Part shown: positions 43,650 to 52,800 of the stretch, one piece after another
Numbering within the stretch: the stretch's first letter is position 1
How the letters are laid out: every line of letters starts with the position of its first letter
Origin: JBHENC01 sp051000345
GTDB taxonomy: Bacteria > Acidobacteriota > Blastocatellia > Pyrinomonadales > Pyrinomonadaceae
Direction of reading: 5' to 3'
NCBI GenBank assembly: GCA_051000345.1
Contig: JBPCOJ010000009.1
Location: forward strand, 12,040 to 76,039
DNA length: 64,000 bases
Position numbers and translations under genes: made by a program
The notes under the pieces: model-generated
Databases searched by the model: none
Seen by the model: only the letters and a program-made list of their open reading frames with translations
Told to the model about the DNA's origin: nothing

Positions 43650-46619
43650 ATGCCGCATAATCTCTTTCAATCACTGCAAAACTTCGACGCTGGAAAGAAT
43701 CGCGCCGGACAATTTTATTCTCTTCCGCAACTAGAGCAGCAGGGACTCGGCGCAATCTCCAAGCTGCCGGTAAGCCTTCGCATCGTGCTCGAATCCGTGC
43801 TGCGTAATTTCGATGGCAAGAAGATTCGTGAACAAGACGTGCGCGCGCTCGCTAATTGGAAGCCGCAGGCCGAGCGCACGGACGAGATTCCGTTCATCGT
43901 CGCGCGCGTGCTGTTGCAGGATTTTACGGGCGTGCCGCTGCTCGTCGATCTCGCGGCGATGCGTTCGGCTGTCAAGCGTCTCGGCAAAGAAACGGGCATC
44001 ATCGAGCCGCTCGTCCCCGTCGATTTAGTGATTGACCATTCCGTGCAGGTAGATTATTCGAGCACGCCGGACGCTTTTATGATGAACATGGAAATGGAAT
44101 TCAAACGCAATCGCGCGCGTTACCAATTCCTGAAATGGGGAATGCAAGCCTTCAATGGTTTCAATGTCGTGCCGCCCGGAATCGGCATTTGTCATCAAGT
44201 CAATCTGGAGTATCTCGCCAAAGGCGTGCAGGAAAAGGATGGCATCTTTTATCCGGATACGCTTGTCGGAACGGATTCGCACACGACGATGATTAACGGT
44301 TTGGGCGTCGTCGGTTGGGGCGTCGGCGGCATCGAAGCGGAAGCGGGAATGCTCGGCCAGCCCGTTTACTTTTTGACGCCCGATGTCGTCGGCGTTCATT
44401 TGTCCGGGCAGTTGCGCGAAGGCGTCACGGCGACTGATCTTGTACTGCGCATTACGGAGATGCTGCGCGCGGCGAAAGTCGTCGGCAAGTTCGTCGAGTT
44501 TCACGGGACGGGCGCGGCGAGCTTGTCCGTCACAGACCGCGCGACCATCGGCAATATGTCGCCGGAGTACGGCGCGACGATGGGTTTTTTTCCAATTGAC
44601 GAAGAGACTTGCAAATACTACGCGGCGACGGGACGCAGCGAGGAACAGGTGGAAGCCGTCCGCAGTTATTTCAAAGCGCAGAATTTATTCGGAATGCCGC
44701 GAAAGGGCGAGATTGAATACAGCCAATTATTTGAACTCGACTTGAGTGAAATCGTGCCGGGCGTCGCGGGGCCGAAGCGTCCGCAGGATCGTATTAATCT
44801 GACGGACTTGAAGGAACGTTTTACGGAGTTGCTGCAAAAGCCTGTCAGCGAAAACGGCTACAACAAATCAGAGAAGGAGTTGGGCAAGCGCTTTCACACG
44901 CGCATCGGCGTCGAAGCGACAATGAATGTGGCGGCGACTGTCGGCAGCGGCGGCGCGGCAAATTCCGTGACGGCGACGGCGAGCGGCACCGGCGCGCTTT
45001 CGGGCGGAGGCGCGCAGGAATCCGAAAGCGTCCCGCAGGGCGCAGGCAACACGAGCGAGAAGGACACGAGCACGCTCACCGAAATCGAGATGATGAACAA
45101 TCGCCCGACGCCGACGCGCATAGAAGAAATTCCGCTCGAAGAATTTCCGAAGGGTGTCGTCGATTTAGGACACGGCGATGTGTTGATCGCGGCGATTACA
45201 TCCTGCACCAACACTTCAAATCCGAGCGTGATGCTCGCCGCCGGGCTTCTTGCGAAAAAGGCTGCCGAACGCGGTTTGAAAGTGCGCCCGTCTGTCAAGA
45301 CTTCGCTTGCGCCCGGCTCGCGCGTCGTCACGGATTATCTGGAGCGAACAGGGCTGCAACCTTATCTGAACGAACTAGGCTTTAACCTCGTCGGCTACGG
45401 CTGCACGACGTGCATAGGGAATTCCGGCCCCCTCGATCCGCGCATAGAAGAAGTCGTCAACCACAACGATCTCATTGCGGCGAGCGTGTTGTCGGGCAAT
45501 CGCAATTTTGAAGCGCGCGTGCATCAAAGCATCAAAGCGAATTTTTTGATGAGTCCGCCGCTCGTCGTCGCCTTCGCGCTCGCCGGACGTATCAACATCG
45601 ACATGGCGAGCGAGCCGCTCGGCAAAGGCACTGACGGGCAGGACGTTTATCTGCGCGACATCTGGCCGAAGATGGAAGAGATAAACGAACTCTTGCGCGC
45701 GGCCTTCGATCCCGAAACTTACCGCAAACTCTACGGCGACTTTACGGAACAGAATCCGCTGTGGAACGACATCCCGACGAGCACGGGCGACGTTTATGAT
45801 TGGGATTCGCAGTCAACGTATATTCAAGAGCCGCCATACTTCGAGAAGTTCAGCATGAGCGCGGGCAGCCTGTGCGACATCAAAGCGATGCGCCCGCTCG
45901 CCATCTTCGGCGATTCCGTGACGACGGATCACATCAGTCCTGCGGGCGCAATCAAACCGAAATCTCCCGCCGGACAATACTTGCAACTGCGCGGCGTCCA
46001 CGTCGAAGATTTCAATTCCTACGGCTCGCGTCGCGGCAACGATAAAGTGATGGTGCGCGGCACGTTCGCCAACGTGCGCATCAAGAATCTGATGATGCCC
46101 GGCACAGAGGGCGGCGTCACAGTGCTCGAACCTGTCGGCGAGCAATTGAGCATCTATGACGCTTCGGTGAATTATCAAGCGGCGGGCATCCCTCTCGTAG
46201 TCATCGCCGGGCAAGAGTACGGCACAGGCAGTTCGCGCGATTGGGCTGCAAAGGGAACGCGTCTTTTGGGCGTCCGCGCCGTCGTCGCCGAAAGCTTCGA
46301 GCGCATACACCGCAGCAATCTCGTCGGCATGGGCGTGCTGCCGTGCCAGTTCAAGGAAGGCACTAACGCGCAAACACTCGAACTCGACGGCACGGAAATC
46401 TTCGATGTCATCGGCTTGGAAAACGGCACTGTCAAACCGCGTCAGGATGTGACGCTCGTAATTCATCGCGCGAACGGAGAGACGCAGGAAGTGCCTGTTA
46501 CTTTGCGCATCGACACGCCGATTGAAATCGATTATTACCAGCATGGCGGCATTCTGCCCTTCGTATTGAGGCAGTTGCTGGCGCAGGAAGAACAAAGCAG
46601 CAGCGCGGAAAAATCCTAG
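43650..46619 (+). CDS. acnA: Aconitate hydratase A, with a low-complexity insertion
   Basis: A 989-residue enzyme, longer than the usual 880-910 of AcnA. The three [4Fe-4S] cysteines are in SCTNTSNPS and YGCTTCIGNSGPL. Substrate-binding regions TLVGTDSHTTMINGLGVVGWGVGG, SYGSRRGN and GSSRDWAAKGT are intact. The C-terminal swivel domain follows (residues about 780-989). Between about residues 425 and 490 lies an insert rich in Gly, Ala, Ser and Thr (VGSGGAANSVTATASGTGAL and onward), probably a surface loop. It should catalyse citrate-isocitrate isomerisation. The DUF6335-like gene is divergent. Confidence 0.93.
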   Translation: MPHNLFQSLQNFDAGKNRAGQFYSLPQLEQQGLGAISKLPVSLRIVLESVLRNFDGKKIREQDVRALANWKPQAERTDEIPFIVARVLLQDFTGVPLLVDLAAMRSAVKRLGKETGIIEPLVPVDLVIDHSVQVDYSSTPDAFMMNMEMEFKRNRARYQFLKWGMQAFNGFNVVPPGIGICHQVNLEYLAKGVQEKDGIFYPDTLVGTDSHTTMINGLGVVGWGVGGIEAEAGMLGQPVYFLTPDVVGVHLSGQLREGVTATDLVLRITEMLRAAKVVGKFVEFHGTGAASLSVTDRATIGNMSPEYGATMGFFPIDEETCKYYAATGRSEEQVEAVRSYFKAQNLFGMPRKGEIEYSQLFELDLSEIVPGVAGPKRPQDRINLTDLKERFTELLQKPVSENGYNKSEKELGKRFHTRIGVEATMNVAATVGSGGAANSVTATASGTGALSGGGAQESESVPQGAGNTSEKDTSTLTEIEMMNNRPTPTRIEEIPLEEFPKGVVDLGHGDVLIAAITSCTNTSNPSVMLAAGLLAKKAAERGLKVRPSVKTSLAPGSRVVTDYLERTGLQPYLNELGFNLVGYGCTTCIGNSGPLDPRIEEVVNHNDLIAASVLSGNRNFEARVHQSIKANFLMSPPLVVAFALAGRINIDMASEPLGKGTDGQDVYLRDIWPKMEEINELLRAAFDPETYRKLYGDFTEQNPLWNDIPTSTGDVYDWDSQSTYIQEPPYFEKFSMSAGSLCDIKAMRPLAIFGDSVTTDHISPAGAIKPKSPAGQYLQLRGVHVEDFNSYGSRRGNDKVMVRGTFANVRIKNLMMPGTEGGVTVLEPVGEQLSIYDASVNYQAAGIPLVVIAGQEYGTGSSRDWAAKGTRLLGVRAVVAESFERIHRSNLVGMGVLPCQFKEGTNAQTLELDGTEIFDVIGLENGTVKPRQDVTLVIHRANGETQEVPVTLRIDTPIEIDYYQHGGILPFVLRQLLAQEEQSSSAEKS

Positions 46620-46671
46620 CGCTTACTTTGGTGTTATTGAACCGCACGCGTATGAGCGCGCGTGTTGAGGA

Positions 46672-47886
46672 ATGAAAGCATCTGCTTCGCGGAACATGCT
46701 TTGCGCGGACGGATGCTTTTGCTTTGCGCGGATGAACACGATTTTTTTTACAACGTGCGGCGTCGCCGTTCTGCTGCTGGTCGTTTATGACATCTACGCG
46801 ACGATTCTACATGCGCGTGCGCGTTCCGGCCCCGTCGGTGAAAGACTCAATCGCAGTGTCTGGCGTGCGGCGCGGTTCATCGCTTTTAAGCTGCCGCGCC
46901 AGCGTCGCCATAGATTTCTTAATCCCGTCGGGCCGCTCTTGCTGCCGCTGTTGATTATCGTGCTTATCATCATGCTCGTCTTAGGATTCGCGTTAATTTA
47001 CTTGCCGCGAATGCCCGCGCACTTTGCGATCAATCCGGCTTCGGCGAGCACCGGAAGCCTCGTCGAAGCGATTTACTTCAGCGGCGTTACCTTAACGACT
47101 GTCGGCTACGGCGACATTGCGCCGCGTGCCGTTGATGTGCGCTTTAGCGCGCTCGTCGAATCGGCATCAGGCTTCGCTTTAATCTCGCTCGCCGTCACAT
47201 ACCTCATCACGGTGTACAGCGCATTGGAGCGCAAGCGCGCCGTCGCACTTTCCTTTTATCATCAGGCGGAGGAAGGCGCGAACGTCGGCAGCTTTATCGC
47301 GCATCACTTCGTCGCGGGAAAATTCTACGGCCTAGACGCAACACTGCGCGCGGCATCGCGTGATCTGCAAGAACTGCTCGAATCGCATATAGAGCATCCG
47401 GTCATACATTATTTTCATCCCGTGCAGGTTTACAAAAGCTTGCCGCGCGTGCTGTTTTTGGCGCTGGAAACATGCGTGGTGATTCGCTCTTGTCTAGACC
47501 CGGAAGAGTATGCGGCGATGCACGATCACCCGGAAGTGCGAACGCTCGAAGCGACTGTGCGGCATGTGCTGGATGAACTTGTGCGTTCGCTCGGTTTGGA
47601 GAGACGGACGCGCCGCCGCACCGAAACAAAGTTCGATGAATCGAAACGCTGGCGCGTGCGTTACAGGCAAACTTTGCGGCAGTTGAAATCGGCGGGCATT
47701 AAAACGCGCGTCGATGTGGATGCGGGGCTGGAAGAATACGGCGGGCGGCGCGAGGATTGGGAAGCGCAACTGCATCGCTTCGCCACATATCTGGGCTATG
47801 ATTGGGATGAAGTGACGGGCGACGCAGGGCTGCAATACGCGGCAAACGAAAAACTGGAAACGCCGCGCATCGACACTGCGCCGTGA
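46672..47886 (+). CDS. Two-helix potassium/ion channel protein with cytoplasmic C-terminal domain
   Basis: A 404-residue protein from ATG 46672; an ATG at 46732 would start at the first membrane helix. Helix 1 is IFFTTCGVAVLLLVVYDIYA. A second helix (LLPLLIIVLIIMLVLGFALI), the pore region (SLVEAIYFSGVTLTTVGYGDIAPRA, with selectivity filter TVGYG) and a last helix follow. The long cytoplasmic tail, about residues 215-404, is helical. This is the two-membrane-helix ion-channel class. Gating ligand unknown: no RCK motif was recognised in the tail. A hairpin terminator follows. Confidence 0.82.
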   Translation: MKASASRNMLCADGCFCFARMNTIFFTTCGVAVLLLVVYDIYATILHARARSGPVGERLNRSVWRAARFIAFKLPRQRRHRFLNPVGPLLLPLLIIVLIIMLVLGFALIYLPRMPAHFAINPASASTGSLVEAIYFSGVTLTTVGYGDIAPRAVDVRFSALVESASGFALISLAVTYLITVYSALERKRAVALSFYHQAEEGANVGSFIAHHFVAGKFYGLDATLRAASRDLQELLESHIEHPVIHYFHPVQVYKSLPRVLFLALETCVVIRSCLDPEEYAAMHDHPEVRTLEATVRHVLDELVRSLGLERRTRRRTETKFDESKRWRVRYRQTLRQLKSAGIKTRVDVDAGLEEYGGRREDWEAQLHRFATYLGYDWDEVTGDAGLQYAANEKLETPRIDTAP

Positions 47887-47939
47887 ACAAAATCTTTCCA
47901 AGCACAGCCGCATCGGGATTTTCAATTGCAGCAAAAAGC

Positions 47940-47976
47940 AAAGCCTGCCGTCCATTAGATAGAACGGCAGGCTTTT
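47940..47976. terminator. Bidirectional terminator between ion channel and secreted-protein genes
   Basis: Perfect inverted repeat AAAGCCTGCCGT (47940-47951) and ACGGCAGGCTTT (47964-47975), a 12-base loop, flanked by A-run and T-run. It ends the convergent genes 46672-47886 (+) and 48001-48753 (-). Confidence 0.8.
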
Positions 47977-48000
47977 GCACTGACTGTGCAATGGATAGGT

Positions 48001-48753
48001 TTATTTATCCGACTTGCCTTCGAGCCGATCCATCAGCGAATCATAGTAAGCCTGCGCCGCCGCGTCGTTCGGGTTCTGCTCCGCCAATTCGTTGGCGATG
48101 CGAAGGGCGTCATACCACACGCCGTACTCCTCGAAGATATGCGCCTGCCGCAAGCGATCCTGCACCGTCTTTGGCGCTGTCAAATTGCTTTTCGCCAGCG
48201 CCGTTTTTAGTTGCAGCGCATCTGCGCCCGTGAGCACAAAAAAATTGACGGACTTTCCTACGTCCATGCCTTTGCCGTTGGGCGCAGGCGTGCCGACGCA
48301 CCATGAATAAAGCTTGCCGGGAACAAGCGGTTTCGCCGTCGTCGGGTAAATCAATTGCGCTGCCGCCGCTTCTGTTTCAAATACAACCGGAGCCTTCGGG
48401 TTGAGATACACGTCTCCGTCATAAAGCGTGAAGTGATAAGCCTTCGTGCCGAAGATGGGTTCCCATTTGAACATCGGGTGCGAATCGAACGCGAGACCTT
48501 CGAGCGGAGCATCGGGCTTGCGTCCGTCGCCGACGCCGCGCGTCGATCCGGCGGCAATCAAACGGCTCGAAGCATCCTTGCCAGCGTATTGTTCAAAGCC
48601 GCGCGCGCCGGACGCGGGCTTCGGCAAAGGCTTGCGTTGCGCTTGCGCGGCGGAAACAAAACCGCAGGTAAAAATTACAGCCGCGAGCGTGATAATTGCG
48701 CTACGTGAAATTCGTTGCGCGGCGTGATGTGCGAGGGGGATTGACTTAAACAT
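48001..48753 (-). CDS. Secreted protein with a fibronectin-like middle region, function unknown
   Basis: A 250-residue protein from the ATG at 48753, with GGAAGG upstream; a longer frame from 48834 lacks a better site. A signal peptide (SAIITLAAVIFTCGFVSAAQA) precedes a low-complexity region and a beta-sandwich-like segment (HPMFKWEPIFGTKAYHFTLY, ETEAAAAQLIYPTTAKPL, PGKLYSWCVG) and a C-terminal helical TPR-like part (AHIFEEYGVWYDALRIANEL, NPNDAAAQAYYDSLMDRL). It resembles secreted proteins of Acidobacteria that couple such domains, but no family name is certain. Confidence 0.66.
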   Translation of the reverse strand: MFKSIPLAHHAAQRISRSAIITLAAVIFTCGFVSAAQAQRKPLPKPASGARGFEQYAGKDASSRLIAAGSTRGVGDGRKPDAPLEGLAFDSHPMFKWEPIFGTKAYHFTLYDGDVYLNPKAPVVFETEAAAAQLIYPTTAKPLVPGKLYSWCVGTPAPNGKGMDVGKSVNFFVLTGADALQLKTALAKSNLTAPKTVQDRLRQAHIFEEYGVWYDALRIANELAEQNPNDAAAQAYYDSLMDRLEGKSDK

Positions 48754-48909
48754 ATCGAATACCTTCCTTTTCTTAACTAGAGCAGTGGAGCAGTAAAGCT
48801 CGGATTTGATGTTCAGCGAGTGTGTTTTGCGCAAAATACGCGTTGCTTGCGAGGGAAAGTTTTAGCCGACAATCGCGCCCTTGAAACGCTTTTGCGTCTG
48901 TGTTGAAGT

Positions 48910-48939
48910 ACGATACGGCAAGCAGGAAAAGTATGTCAA
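48910..48939 (-). promoter_or_regulatory. Putative promoter of the secreted protein at 48001-48753
   Basis: Minus strand: TTGACA (complement of 48934-48939), an 18-base spacer, TATCGT (complement of 48910-48915, four of six bases). It lies about 160 bases before the ATG at 48753. Confidence 0.5.
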
Positions 48940-48954
48940 TAGTGTGAAGAACTG

Positions 48955-48983
48955 TTGACAAATTTTAAGCCGGGCGGTAAAGT
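48955..48983 (+). promoter_or_regulatory. Putative promoter of the giant secreted-protein gene
   Basis: TTGACA (48955-48960), a 17-base spacer and TAAAGT (48978-48983, four of six bases). It is about 330 bases upstream of the ATG at 49316 and is back-to-back with the oppositely oriented promoter at 48910-48939. Confidence 0.48.
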
Positions 48984-49315
48984 TCCTTTTTCTTGGTTCG
49001 ATCCAGGATTAACCTCGCTCGCCATTGTGTGCGATGTGCTCCCGGTAATCGGCAATTATTTGCTCTGCAAACAATTGTTCCGGTTCGAGGCGCACACGAA
49101 TCGCCCGCAACTTGCTATTGTCATAGGCCGCTGTTTTATCTGCTAAGTGCGGTAGTAACCGTTAACGCCAGTCAGAACAAAGTTTCGGACGATCAAAACC
49201 GGCGAATAATGTTTGGGCGCTTCGCGTCTCCAACGTCTTTTCTCATTTTGACCTACCTTAATTTCATGCACGTTTGCTTTAACCGCCCCGCTCACCGCTT
49301 CAGGAGTCGCAACTA

Positions 49316-49843
49316 ATGCCTCGCCGCAAAACCCTTCGTATCATCGGCATTGTCAGTTCAGTTTTATTGCTGGCGGCGCTCGTCGTCGGCATGATCGCCG
49401 CGAGCGCGCACGGCGGTTTATTCGTCCTCGCACCACAACAAAACGGCGCGACGGGCGGCAAGGGCGCTTCGCAAATAAGCGCCAGCGGCCCTCCCGGTCA
49501 GTTCTCCTGCACTCCGCCGCCCGCCGGCATGGTCGCGTGGTATCCGGGCGACGGCAACGCCAGCGACATTCAAGGCGGCAACAACGGCACGGCGAACGGC
49601 GGCGTCAGCTTCGTTCCGGCTAAAGTCGCCGAGGGCTTCCAGACTTCAAACGGCGGGTTTGTACGTGCGCCTGATTCGCCCGCCCTGCGTCCAAGCATGG
49701 TCACCGCCGATGCGTGGATCAAGAGAACAGGGTCACCGGGATCGTACAGGTACATCATAAGCAAATCTCTCGATGGCGGAAGAGGCTCGTATGCTTTTTT
49801 CACCGGCGGATCAGGCGGAATTTTTTTCTATGTTGCCCTATAG
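49316..49843 (+). CDS. N-terminal part of a giant secreted LamG/beta-helix protein, ended by in-frame TAG
   Basis: 175 residues from ATG 49316, with AGGAG nine bases before. A signal-anchor-like hydrophobic segment (IIGIVSSVLLLAALVVGMIA) is followed by a short linker and the first half of a LamG/concanavalin-like domain (GMVAWYPGDGNASDIQGGNN, KVAEGFQTSNGGFVRAPDSP, ADAWIKRTGSPGSYRYIISK). The TAG at 49841-49843 interrupts it within a run that continues in the same frame (GIFFYVAL-stop-SGDVLSPDGG). The other half is 49856 onward. It may be a real truncation, a readthrough site or a base error. The sequence around the stop does not show a frameshift. Confidence 0.75.
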   Translation: MPRRKTLRIIGIVSSVLLLAALVVGMIAASAHGGLFVLAPQQNGATGGKGASQISASGPPGQFSCTPPPAGMVAWYPGDGNASDIQGGNNGTANGGVSFVPAKVAEGFQTSNGGFVRAPDSPALRPSMVTADAWIKRTGSPGSYRYIISKSLDGGRGSYAFFTGGSGGIFFYVAL

Positions 49844-49855
49844 AGCGGCGATGTT

Positions 49856-52800
49856 TTGTCGCCCGATGGTGGGACATCCATCTATGACGGAAACTTCCAT
49901 CACGTCGCCGGAACCTACGACGGCAGTTTTGTCAGGCTGTACTTGGACGGCGTTCAGGTAGGCAATGGCACACCCGCGAGTAGCGCGATACGCTACGACA
50001 ACAGCTTCCAGAATGGCGACCTGTTCATCGGGAATTTCGACACCGGCACCGGCTTCGATTTGTCCGCAGTGATTGACGAAGTGGAAATCTTCAGCCGCGC
50101 GCTTTCGCAAGCGGAGATTCAATCAATCGTCAACGCCGACAGCGCGGGCAAATGCAAAAACGCGGCGGCGTTCCTGACAGTCACGAATACGAACGACAGC
50201 GGCACAGGCTCTTTGCGCCAAGCAATTATTGACGCCAATGCAACGCCCGGCACGCAGACCATTGCCTTCAACATTCCCGGCACGGGCGTGCAGACAATTA
50301 CGCTCACCTCTGCTTTGCCGGACATCACTGACCCCGTCATTATCGACGGCACAACACAACCGGGCTACAACGGCGCGCCGCTCATCGAACTGAAGGGCGC
50401 GGGTGCCGACGGACTGCACATCACAGCCGGTAACAGCACTGTACGCGGCCTTATCATCGACGGATTTGGCGGCAACGGAATCGTGTTGCAAACGGGCGGC
50501 AGTAACACCATTCAAGGTAATTACATCGGTACTAATTCAAGCGGCACTGCTGCTTCCGGCAATGGCGGCAGCGGCATCGAGATTTACGATTCGTCCGACA
50601 ACATTATCGGCGGCACGACTGCGGCAGCACGCAATATTATTTCCGCCAATGGTGGAAACGGAATCGAGATCGCAACAGGCGCGGTGCAAGGCGTTTCAGA
50701 CAGAAACATTATTCAAGGCAATTACATCGGCACAGACGCCGCCGCAAGCAACAATGCCGCCCTCGGCAACGGCGGCGCAGGCGTTTCTATTACCAACGGC
50801 AACAATAACACTGTCGGCAACCGTGGTAGCAATCCTGTGGCAGGCGCGGGCAACATCATCGCCTTTAATGGAACAACAGCTTCAGCTACCGGCGTGCATG
50901 TTTTTTCGGGCACGGGCAATGCCATTTTGTCTAATTCCATTTTCTCAAATAGCGGCTTGGGTATTGATCTGGGCGGCGTCGGCGTCACTGCTAACGACGC
51001 GGGCGACGCCGACACGGGCGCAAATAATCTGCAAAACTTCCCCGTGCTCACGTCCGCTTCATTTAGCAACAACATCATCACGATTCAAGGCACGCTCAAC
51101 TCTACGCCGAACACGACCTTCCGCCTCGAGTTCTTCGGCAATCCAACTTGCGGCACTTCGGGCAACGGCGAGGGACAGTTCGACAGAGGCGCGCAAAACG
51201 TTACAACCGACGGGAACGGTAATGCCAGCTTTACCCAGAACGCGACAGTTATCTCCGGCGGCGGCGTGATCACGGCGACAGCTACCGATCCAAACGGCAA
51301 CACTTCGGAGTTCTCCGCCTGCCGTCAGGTCACTTCACCGCTGCCGCAGGTCGATCTCGCGCTGACCAAAAGCGATGCGCCCGATCCTGTGATGGTCGGC
51401 AGCGCTTTGACTTATACCTTGAACGTAAACAACGGCCCGTCTCCTTCGGGTACGCCTCAGGCCGATAACGTTGTGGTCAGCGATTCCTTGCCGTCAGGCG
51501 TGAGGTTCGATTCGGCAACGGCATCGCAAGGCACTTGCACGCAGTCAAATGGCACAGTTACCTGCGCTCTCGGCACGGTCGGCAGCTTCGGCAGCGCGAG
51601 CGTGACCATCAACGTCACGCCGCTTACACTGGGTACAATCACGAACACGGCAACGGTCACAAGCGACAATACGGATTCCAACACCGCAAACAATACTGCG
51701 ACGGCGACGACCACCGTTCAAAATCCGAGTATCACCGTCACCAACACGAATGATTCCGGCACAGGCTCTTTGCGGCAGTCGATTCTTACATCCAATGCCA
51801 GCACAGGGACAGTAGAAACCATCAATTTCAATATTCCTGTTCCGAGCGGAAGCCCTCCTCCTCCTGCGAACACGCCGCGCACGATTACTCCGTTAAGCGC
51901 ACTTCCGACGATCACCGATCCCGTCATCATCGACGCGACGACGCAGCCGGGCTATTCAGGCACGCCGATCATCGAGTTGAATGGTGCGAGCGCGGGCAGC
52001 GCCAACGGCCTCATCATCTCCGCCGGTAACTCGACGGTGCGCGGCCTTGCGATTAACCGTTTCAGCTTCCATGCAATCCAGATTCAGACAAACGGCGGCA
52101 ATACCATCACGGGCTGTTACATAGGCACGGATACTTCCGGCACCTCTGCGCTTGCGAATGGCCAAGACGCCGTTTACGTTTTAACTGCCAATAACACAAT
52201 CGGCGGCATAACAACGGGCGCGGGCAATCTTATCTCCGGCCACGCCTCTTTTAACGCGGGCATTTACCTCAATACCGGCGCAAGCGGAACCATTGTGCAG
52301 GGTAATCGCCTCGGTACGAACGCCGCCGGTACAGCCGCCATCCCGAATGGTTTCGGCATTGTTGTCTTCAGCGCCAATAACACAATCGGCGGAACGTCTG
52401 CGGGCGCGGGCAATCTCATTTCAGGCAACAGCAACACCGGCTTACAACTCAACGGCAGCAGCAGCACCGGCAACGTCGTGCAGGGCAATCTTATCGGCAC
52501 GGAAATTGACGGCACAGTTGCTGTGAAGAATACCAATAACGGCGTCCAGATCATTTCCGCAGCATCGAATAACCTGATCGGCGGAACGCCTGCGGCGGCA
52601 CGCAACATCATCTCCGGCAACGGATTAAACGGCGTCGGAATTCAAGCGTCGTCCGGCAACACGGTGCAGGGCAACTACATCGGCACAGACTTGACCGGCA
52701 CAACTGCGGTGCCTAACCTCTTCTCCGGCGTCAACATCTTCGGGCCGTCGAGCAACGGAAACACCATCGGCGGAGCGACTGCCGCAGAGCGCAACGTCAT

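Larger units (their letters stand above)
48754..49315. other. Intergenic region between divergent secreted-protein genes
   Basis: 562 bases with no supportable gene. It contains two oppositely oriented promoter-like sequences (48910-48939 on minus and 48955-48983 on plus). The plus transcript would carry a leader of over 300 bases before the giant secreted protein, and ends in AGGAG nine bases ahead of its ATG. No riboswitch consensus was recognised. Confidence 0.5.

Noticed and set aside
49841..49843. The in-frame TAG as a pyrrolysine codon
   Set aside because: No pyrrolysine genes are visible in the window and other genes here use TAG as an ordinary stop (for example at 12068-12070).
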